From: an uncultured Clostridia bacterium
Lineage (GTDB): Bacteria > Bacillota > Clostridia > Oscillospirales > Ruminococcaceae
Reading direction: 5' to 3'
DNA: 7,799 bases
Assembly: GCA_947175655.1 (NCBI GenBank)
Contig: CAMWNQ010000080.1
Coordinates: forward strand, 1 to 7,799
Made by a program: the position numbers and the translations under genes. This document shows, in pieces, positions 1 to 3,932 of the stretch. Numbering within the stretch: position 1 is the stretch's first letter; each line of letters opens with the position of its first letter. The notes beneath the pieces were generated by a model, which was given only the letters and a program-made list of their open reading frames with translations, was not told the origin of the DNA and ran no database searches.

Positions 1-46
1 AATTTTTTTTATATTTTGAAAAACGAAAAAAAATTCCAAGAACATC

Positions 47-75
47 TTGACAAATGGAAAAATTTGTGTTATAAT
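47..75 (+). promoter_or_regulatory. Strong sigma-A promoter with extended -10
   Basis: A perfect -35 TTGACA (47–52) and a perfect -10 TATAAT (70–75) are separated by 17 bp, and a TGn extended -10 sits at 67–69. Transcription should start near 82, giving an untranslated leader of about 90 nt before the ATG at 172. The upstream sequence is A/T-tract rich and could act as an UP element. This is the best-matching promoter in the window, suggesting high basal expression of the exported-protein genes unless a repressor or the leader intervenes. Confidence 0.88.
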
Positions 76-82
76 AAATTTG

Positions 83-157
83 AAATATAAAAGCTTTATA
101 TTTTAGATTATATCATAAAATTAAAAGGTCAGTATGATATAGAAATTATATTATAAT
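83..157 (+). repeat. Three consecutive AU-rich dyads in the leader of the secreted-protein gene
   Basis: Three inverted repeats lie in a row in the leader. AAATATAAA (83–91) pairs with TTTATATTT (95–103) across 3 nt. TATATCATA (109–117) pairs with TATGATATA (133–141) across 15 nt. ATTATA (145–150) pairs with TATAAT (152–157) around one base. The last ends one base before the GGAGGT ribosome-binding site (159–164). All stems are almost pure A/U, so each is weak alone, but three perfect dyads in 75 nt suggest a 5' stabiliser, a translation-control element or operator DNA. AT-rich composition makes some dyads expected by chance. Confidence 0.5.
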
Positions 158-171
158 CGGAGGTAAAAATT

Positions 172-684
172 ATGAAATTAAAAAAAGTTATATCCACTTT
201 ATCGGCAATGTCAGTTTTATTTAGTTCAGGTGCTATGATTGCAAATGCATTGAATACTGTAGAAGTTGATAATGACACAATTGCATCAGGTTATAGCAAT
301 TATAATTCGGGTTGTACATATATAACGGGAAGTACTCTTTACAATGGTGATGCAAGAATATCAAGTTCTTCTGAACACGGTGAATATCGTTGGTATTTTC
401 CTAATCAAATTAATGAAGTGTGTACTAAAGATGTAGCTATTTTTGCATATTTAGACCATGGAGAATTTACAGACCCAGAGGCTAAATATTATATTAATGA
501 TGGACCTAGTAAATATAATGTAGAATATGTTGGAAGCATTAATCAAAATACAGCCTTAAGAGGTTGGAACTATGTAGCAAAAAATGCTACTTTTACAGGT
601 GTTTCATTACATGCAGAGGTGCGTTCTTCTGATAAAGAAGATTCTCGTATGGGAGCCGATGCCATACGAGTTACATATTATTAA
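172..684 (+). CDS. Small secreted protein with a probable golvesin/xanthan-lyase-type beta-sandwich domain
   Basis: The protein has 170 aa. Residues 1–26 form a classic signal peptide: a KLKK basic start, a hydrophobic core, and a likely cut after ANA. This leaves about 144 mature residues, probably exported by Sec, with no LPXTG, transmembrane tail or surface-layer motif. The mature part is rich in Tyr, Ser, Asn and Gly, with short alternating segments typical of beta-sandwiches. The spacing of a GYS start, a central aromatic YRWYFP (72–77), GWNYV (131–135) and the terminal GADAIRV (161–167) recalls golvesin/xanthan-lyase C-terminal-like domains, which usually end in ADAVR. That match is from memory. 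Cys48 and Cys84 could form a disulfide. GGAGGT (159–164) lies 7 nt before the ATG. The gene is cotranscribed with the next one, 15 nt downstream. The substrate is unknown; glycan or wall binding is a guess. Confidence 0.88.
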   Translation: MKLKKVISTLSAMSVLFSSGAMIANALNTVEVDNDTIASGYSNYNSGCTYITGSTLYNGDARISSSSEHGEYRWYFPNQINEVCTKDVAIFAYLDHGEFTDPEAKYYINDGPSKYNVEYVGSINQNTALRGWNYVAKNATFTGVSLHAEVRSSDKEDSRMGADAIRVTYY

Positions 685-699
685 AGGAGAATTTTTAAA

Positions 700-1791
700 A
701 TGAAAAAAGTTAGAACAGTAATACTTTGTACATCTCTTGCGGTCTGTGTGTTAGGCTGTGTGGCAGTTCCTTTTATAATGGATAAATCTTCTAATGTTCC
801 GAGTGCTGATTTATCAAATACTCAGGATATAAATTACTCAGAAAGTTCAGAAGATTTAAATATATCTGAAATCGTTCCCGAAAATAAAATAGAACCAGTA
901 ACAGAAAGTAAAAAAGAAGTTACCAAAAAAGATATTTTTTATATGATGCTTAATGCACAGTTCAATTATAGTTCTGTAACAGGTAAAATTGTAGACGGAG
1001 AATTAAATATAGATAAGCCTATGCATGTTGAATTTTCAGCAAATCTTGTTGACGGTGAAAGCTATGGAAAAACTACAATATCACCAGTTGTATTAAATAA
1101 AAATTATTCTGAAATATCATCTGTTAAAGTAAATATTGTTGATGATTATAAAATGAAAGAATGTATACAATCAGATGAAAGATTTTTTAAAGCTGGTAAG
1201 GAAATAACTTTTGATAATATTGAAGAAGTTAAATATGTTGAAGAAAATTTCAGTAGTTATAAGCAGGCAGATGTTTTAAGAATAGATGATGAAAACAGAA
1301 TAATGGAAATGGATGACGGTGAAAAAGCTTACGGATATGTATCAAATCCAACAATCCCTGGACTTGCACGTATCTGCATTGACCCTCAGGAAATGGCATA
1401 TGGTTTTCTTTTAGATGAATCTTTATGGGAAGTAACAGATGAAACGGAATATCTTAAAAGAAACTGTTATGTTATTGAGGGAACTACAGAAGAACAGTAT
1501 GGAGCTAAATTAAATGTAGATAAATTCAAGTTCTTAGTTGATACAGAAACCGGAGTTCTCTTATATTATATAGGATATGACACTGACGGAAATTTGAGCG
1601 ATTATATGTATGCAGAGGAAATATCCTTTGACTATGACAGCCAGAAAGTAAATAACCTTCTGGAAGAAAAAGAAAGTTGTAATTATATAGAACATTATGA
1701 TTATGCACCGGTTATAGGTGAATTCCATTATGATGAGGAATGGGCTCAGATAATAGCTGAAAAAGAAGCAGAATTAATGTCAGAATATTAA
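700..1791 (+). CDS. Membrane-anchored or lipidated extracytoplasmic protein of unknown function
   Basis: The protein has 363 aa and I do not recognise a named family. Residues 1–6 are basic and 7–27 form one hydrophobic segment, either a signal anchor or a lipoprotein signal. VLGC (17–20) resembles a lipobox, but Leu at -2 and the hydrophobic VAVPF after the Cys are atypical, so a single-pass anchor is equally likely. Residues 28–76 are a Ser/Asn/Glu/Lys-rich low-complexity linker. Residues about 77–363 form one acidic globular region with many short strands. The segment KFKFLVDTETGVLLYY followed by a D-x-D-G turn (about 275–297) resembles the LolA/RseB-like beta-sheet fold of lipoprotein-sorting and anti-sigma-factor sensor proteins; this is a weak fold-level guess. 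Other cysteines are 115, 226, 256 and 327. AAAGGAGA (683–690) overlaps the upstream stop codon and sits 9 nt before the ATG, so the two genes are translationally adjacent. Confidence 0.85.
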   Translation: MKKVRTVILCTSLAVCVLGCVAVPFIMDKSSNVPSADLSNTQDINYSESSEDLNISEIVPENKIEPVTESKKEVTKKDIFYMMLNAQFNYSSVTGKIVDGELNIDKPMHVEFSANLVDGESYGKTTISPVVLNKNYSEISSVKVNIVDDYKMKECIQSDERFFKAGKEITFDNIEEVKYVEENFSSYKQADVLRIDDENRIMEMDDGEKAYGYVSNPTIPGLARICIDPQEMAYGFLLDESLWEVTDETEYLKRNCYVIEGTTEEQYGAKLNVDKFKFLVDTETGVLLYYIGYDTDGNLSDYMYAEEISFDYDSQKVNNLLEEKESCNYIEHYDYAPVIGEFHYDEEWAQIIAEKEAELMSEY

Positions 1792-1796
1792 AAAAT

Positions 1797-1826
1797 AAGG
1801 ACGATTTAAAAAAATCGTCCTTTTAT
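1797..1826 (+). terminator. Rho-independent terminator of the exported-protein operon
   Basis: AAGGACGATTT (1797–1807) pairs perfectly with AAATCGTCCTT (1812–1822) across an AAAA loop, followed by a T-rich run. It starts 5 bases after the stop codon at 1791 and closes the two-gene unit before the convergent spoVS. Confidence 0.9.
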
Positions 1827-1841
1827 TATTTGCAGAGATAT

Positions 1842-1875
1842 AAAAAAATGCCGTGTTCAGTTTAAGTACACGGCA
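1842..1875 (-). terminator. Rho-independent terminator of ymdB–spoVS (minus strand)
   Basis: TGCCGTGT (1849–1856) is complementary to ACACGGCA (1868–1875) across 11 nt. On the minus strand the stem is followed by seven T (complement of 1842–1848). It lies 27 bases beyond the spoVS stop. No equivalent hairpin is visible between ymdB and spoVS, so this probably ends both transcripts. It stands back to back with the plus-strand terminator at 1797–1826. Confidence 0.87.
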
Positions 1876-1902
1876 GATTGATATTTTAATTTTGAAAATA
1901 TA

Positions 1903-2163
1903 TTATCTTTGTTCACAAATAAGCTTAATAGCTGTTCTTTCTTCACCGTCAATCTGGATATTTGCAAAAGCAGGGATACAAATAAGGTCAATACCAATTG
2001 GAGCGAGATAACCTCTTGCAATAGCGATAGATTTGATAGCCTGATTTGATGCACCTGCACCTACTGCCTGTACTTCAACGGCTTTTTGTTCTCTGATTAC
2101 ACCAGCAATAGCACCGGCAACAGAATTAGGTGATGAATGTGATGATACCTTTAAAATTTCCAT
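1903..2163 (-). CDS. spoVS: Stage V sporulation protein S
   Basis: The protein has 86 aa, the usual length for SpoVS, a small Alba-like fold protein. It is conserved in spore formers, where loss disturbs late sporulation (spore coat assembly) and septation. The whole protein matches the family: MEILKVS at the start, SSPNSVAGAIAGV (10–22), GAGA…QA, SIAIARGYLAP and the highly conserved tail IPAF…IQIDGEERTAIKLI. The start is the ATG at 2163. An in-frame ATG nine codons upstream (2190) would place AGGAGGT (complement of 2171–2177) inside the gene, whereas that site sits 7 nt before 2163. The gene is downstream of ymdB in the same orientation, as in Bacillus subtilis. It has its own promoter (2261–2289), a leader of about 90 nt with a hairpin, and a terminator at 1842–1875. 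Small departures from the family are a His in the SSH…PN region and Cys near the end (ICEQR). Confidence 0.97.
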   Translation of the reverse strand: MEILKVSSHSSPNSVAGAIAGVIREQKAVEVQAVGAGASNQAIKSIAIARGYLAPIGIDLICIPAFANIQIDGEERTAIKLICEQR

Positions 2164-2200
2164 AATTAAAACCTCCTGTAGAAAAAACATTATTGATTTG

Positions 2201-2234
2201 CTTGCATTTCAATAAATCGAAATCGCATCGCAAG
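2201..2234 (-). other. Bulged hairpin in the spoVS leader
   Basis: On the plus strand CTTGCATTTC (2201–2210) pairs with GAAAT (2219–2223) and then, after a 6-nt bulge, GCAAG (2230–2234). This gives a 5+5 bp stem-loop in the untranslated leader of spoVS, between the promoter and the ribosome-binding site. It has no T-tract, so it is not a terminator. A regulatory role is possible but not shown. Confidence 0.4.
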
Positions 2235-2260
2235 GTATCCTGATATTTCAGAACAACTAT

Positions 2261-2289
2261 ATTATACAACGAAATTATTGAAAATGCAA
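2261..2289 (-). promoter_or_regulatory. spoVS promoter
   Basis: Read on the minus strand, the -35 TTGCAT (2289–2284) and -10 TATAAT (2266–2261) are 17 bp apart, in the ymdB–spoVS gap. The start should be near 2254. The -10 is perfect and the -35 keeps only TTG of the consensus. No convincing sigma-H site, which drives spoVS in Bacillus, was seen. The element TTGCATTTT recurs at the same spacing before ymdB. Confidence 0.65.
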
Positions 2290-2312
2290 TAGAAAGAACT
2301 GAATTTTGTGCA

Positions 2313-3077
2313 TTATCTCACAATAATTCTTTCTATTTTGTTACTTTTGCCCAATTTTTCATCAAATGTAATGACTACTCCGTTAATAAAACAGGGATTT
2401 GTTGATTCTGTAAACCTTTCCGGATAGTGAAATCTGAATCTTTCAATGACCGGTTTTGTATCTACTCCCAGTACAGAAAGTTCAGCACCAGTCATTCCAG
2501 CATCTGTTATATATGCTGTATGATTTTCAAGAATAATTTCATCAGCAGTCTGAACGTGGGTATGTGTTCCAAGAACTGCTGTGACTCTTTTAGCGAGATA
2601 GTGTCCCATAGCTTTTTTTTCTGATGTGGCTTCAGCGTGAAAATCAACAAATATATTGGGAGTATTTATGCTTTTCAGGATATTGTCTATACAGGTAAAG
2701 GGATTGTCCAGAGGTTCAAGCCCTACTGTTCCCATAAGATTTATAACAGCCACTTTAAAAGCACCGAAATCAATAGTGCATATTCCTTTACCGATACAGC
2801 CTTCCGGATAATTAAGAGGTCTTAGAATTCTGTCATCTTCAAATATTTCTGCTGATTCACGTCTTTTAAAGCAATGATTTCCTGTTGTTATTACATCAGC
2901 TCCAATATTAAAAAGAAAATCCGCTGAATTTCTTGTAATTCCATTACCTGTAGCGGAATTTTCTCCGTTTATAACAGTTATATCTATATTATGCTCTTTT
3001 TTTATATGATATATTTTCTTTGACAAAAAATCACAGCCGTTTTGTCCTACAACATCGCCTATAAAAAGAAGTTTCAT
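2313..3077 (-). CDS. ymdB: YmdB-type metallophosphoesterase (TIGR00282 family, 2',3'-cyclic nucleotide phosphodiesterase)
   Basis: The protein has 254 aa, slightly shorter than the roughly 264-aa B. subtilis YmdB. It is a cytoplasmic dimetal phosphodiesterase that hydrolyses 2',3'-cyclic nucleotides in the Bacillus protein and affects motility and biofilm decisions. All expected metal and catalytic residues are present: Asp8 in FIGDVVG, Glu39/Asn40 in INGEN, Asn67/His68 in TGNH, His147 in DFHAEATSEK, and His172/His174 in GTHTHVQTAD. The conserved ITDAGMTG follows at 190–197. One difference from the Bacillus sequence is CFKRRE after the GNH motif instead of TWDKKE. The ribosome-binding site is modest (AAAGG, complement of 3087–3091, about 9 nt before the ATG). 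The usual upstream neighbour rny (RNase Y) is not here; the gene has its own promoter at 3109–3137 and no terminator before spoVS. Gene family is certain; physiological role is by homology. Confidence 0.95.
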   Translation of the reverse strand: MKLLFIGDVVGQNGCDFLSKKIYHIKKEHNIDITVINGENSATGNGITRNSADFLFNIGADVITTGNHCFKRRESAEIFEDDRILRPLNYPEGCIGKGICTIDFGAFKVAVINLMGTVGLEPLDNPFTCIDNILKSINTPNIFVDFHAEATSEKKAMGHYLAKRVTAVLGTHTHVQTADEIILENHTAYITDAGMTGAELSVLGVDTKPVIERFRFHYPERFTESTNPCFINGVVITFDEKLGKSNKIERIIVR

Positions 3078-3108
3078 TTTTTTCTGCCTTTCATAATATT
3101 TTTACTAG

Positions 3109-3137
3109 ATTATATCATACTATTTTTTAAAATGCAA
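3109..3137 (-). promoter_or_regulatory. ymdB promoter
   Basis: On the minus strand, TTGCAT (3137–3132) and TATAAT (3114–3109) are 17 bp apart, with an expected start near 3102 and a leader of about 25 nt. The -35 and the following TTT repeat the spoVS promoter exactly (TTGCATTTT). The -35 lies 5 bases from the stop codon of the decayed gene upstream. Confidence 0.68.
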
Positions 3138-3141
3138 GTTT

Positions 3142-3310
3142 TCATCCAAAATACTCCTGCATAAGACTATCGAAAAGAAATTTTGCTTTATCAAGTTCTT
3201 TCTGCATTGCACTTTAAATTACCTTCATCAAACATATTTACCGAACTTCCAATTCCTGATTTATCAACATAAAGATAATCAATAATTCTTTCTGTCTGTG
3301 ATTCTACCAT
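3142..3310 (-). pseudogene. Frameshifted gene remnant; tail resembles a type I restriction S subunit (HsdS)
   Basis: Two short reading frames overlap on the minus strand. One runs from an ATG at 3310 to TGA at 3191 (39 codons, beginning MVESQTERIIDYLYVDKSG). It has no ribosome-binding site and is open further upstream to about 3384. The other, one base out of frame, runs from 3207 to TGA at 3142 and reads KELDKAKFLFDSLMQEYFG at its end. That amphipathic end looks like the C-terminal helix of many HsdS DNA-specificity subunits. A single frameshift in 3191–3213 would join them into one protein end. HsdS assignment is from memory of such tails and covers only about 20 residues; the upstream part is not recognised and could be from a different gene. 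No hsdM, hsdR or intact hsdS is in the window. Confidence 0.42.
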
Positions 3311-3332
3311 ATCAAGATTTAAAAAATTACTG

Positions 3333-3361
3333 TTGTACAAATGCAGAAAATGTGGTATAAT
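3333..3361 (+). promoter_or_regulatory. Promoter of the asp23–fakA–recG operon
   Basis: The -35-like TTGTAC (3333–3338) and a perfect TATAAT (3356–3361) are separated by 17 bp, with a TGG extended -10 at 3353–3355. Transcription should begin near 3368, leaving a leader of about 198 nt before the asp23 ATG. The -35 is poor, but the extended -10 compensates. Confidence 0.6.
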
Positions 3362-3367
3362 TATAAA

Positions 3368-3549
3368 GTATAAAATTTTTCAACAGAAAAATAACAAAGA
3401 TTTTTCCACCTCTTTAGGTGGTGAGATAAATTGTTAAATGAAGTAAACGGCAGTGACGGGCGGAATGAAATGGTATCCCTCACTGCCACGAAGCAATCCG
3501 TAATATAAATTATTGTCACGTTCCTGAAAATGCCAGTGTGGATTGAAAC
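3368..3549 (+). ncRNA. Putative structured leader or orphan non-coding RNA upstream of asp23
   Basis: No reading frame here is credible, but complementary segments abound. Stem 1: CCACCT (3406–3411) with AGGTGG (3416–3421), giving a CTTT loop. Stem 2: GGCAGTGA (3449–3456) with TCACTGCC (3480–3487), extended by GGG (3458–3460) with CCC (3477–3479) around a bulged C. Possible stem 3: CAATCC (3494–3499) with GGATTG (3540–3545). CCCTC (3477–3481) is also complementary to GAGGG (3550–3554), the likely asp23 Shine-Dalgarno, so stem 2 and a sequestering pairing would exclude each other. The segment is visibly G+C-richer than the flanking spacer. It could be a cis-regulatory leader, or a remnant of an IS200/IS605- or IscB-type guide RNA. 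It has no obvious terminator, so it is probably continuous with the asp23 mRNA. I cannot name a known RNA family. Confidence 0.5.
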
Positions 3550-3565
3550 GAGGGTGTGATACTAT

Positions 3566-3904
3566 ATGGTAAAAATTGAAAATCATATCGGAAGTATAAC
3601 AATATCTGAAAACTATCTGAGACAGCTTGCAGAATCTGCTGTTAAAGATTGTTTTGGCGTAGCTGGGATATGTCCGGCTAATCCTTTAAAGGCAATTTTT
3701 TCTGAAAATTTCAGAGATGGAATAATTTTATATACTGATAATAACAATGGAATAGTTGTAGAACTGCATATAATGGTTTTATATGGCATTAATATTAAAA
3801 CCGTTGCTGACAGTTTAAAACATAAAGTAGAATTTATTCTGAGTGAAGCTCTTGGAGAGATAAAATGTAAGGTAGATGTTTTTATAGATGATATAAATTC
3901 ATAA
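3566..3904 (+). CDS. asp23: Asp23/Gls24 family envelope-stress protein (YloU-like)
   Basis: The protein has 112 aa and no signal peptide or membrane segment, so it is cytoplasmic or membrane-associated through partners. It matches the Asp23/Gls24 (DUF322) family end to end: GSITISENYL (9–18), A..A..D.FGVAGI (23–35), an insert, then the beta-strand GIVVELHIMVLYG (62–74) and the I.TVAD.L.HKV.F…E.LG helix and terminal V.VFIDDI. It is close in length to B. subtilis YloU (120 aa). Family members are linked to alkaline and cell-wall stress, but this short YloU type is mainly known for its fixed place before fakA/yloV. The likely ribosome-binding site GAGGG (3550–3554) is 11 nt before the ATG, longer than usual, and may be controlled by the preceding structured leader. 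The stop overlaps the palindrome before fakA, 28 nt away, so translation is probably coupled only loosely. Confidence 0.93.
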   Translation: MVKIENHIGSITISENYLRQLAESAVKDCFGVAGICPANPLKAIFSENFRDGIILYTDNNNGIVVELHIMVLYGINIKTVADSLKHKVEFILSEALGEIKCKVDVFIDDINS

Positions 3905-3920
3905 TTATAAATTTATAATT
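3903..3920 (+). repeat. Perfect 18-bp AT palindrome between asp23 and fakA
   Basis: AATTATAAA (3903–3911) is followed immediately by its exact reverse complement TTTATAATT (3912–3920). It begins within the asp23 stop codon and abuts the fakA ribosome-binding site GGAGG (3921–3925). As RNA it could form a weak AU hairpin; as DNA it is a symmetrical protein site. A similar dyad precedes the GGAGG of the gene at 172. Confidence 0.6.
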
Positions 3921-3932
3921 GGAGGACTTGTT

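Noticed and set aside
152..157. Second TATAAT as an alternative promoter for the gene at 172
   Set aside because: No -35 at proper spacing, and it lies 2 bases from the Shine-Dalgarno. It is better explained as half of an AT dyad.
1526..1708. Minus-strand reading frame inside the gene at 700–1791
   Set aside because: No ribosome-binding site or recognisable protein; it is a shadow of the plus-strand gene. The same applies to the frames opposite ymdB, fakA and recG.
2164..2190. Upstream ATG giving a 95-aa SpoVS
   Set aside because: The extra nine residues are not part of the family and the strong AGGAGGT would lie inside them. The ATG at 2163 gives the canonical MEILKV start.
104..3119. Identical 14-mer TAGATTATATCATA at 104–117 and 3106–3119
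   Set aside because: Around one such match is expected by chance in AT-rich DNA of this length, and the second copy is simply the reverse of the ymdB -10 region.
3191..3310. Intact 39-codon small protein gene
   Set aside because: No Shine-Dalgarno before the ATG, the frame continues upstream without a start, and it overlaps a second frame that looks like the continuation of the same protein. A decayed gene fits better.
3515..3549. CRISPR array with a type I-C-like repeat
   Set aside because: Only one repeat-like segment exists, without a second copy, spacers or cas genes. Its internal arms (CAC…GTG) do not form the expected strong palindrome. It is kept only as a resemblance in the findings.
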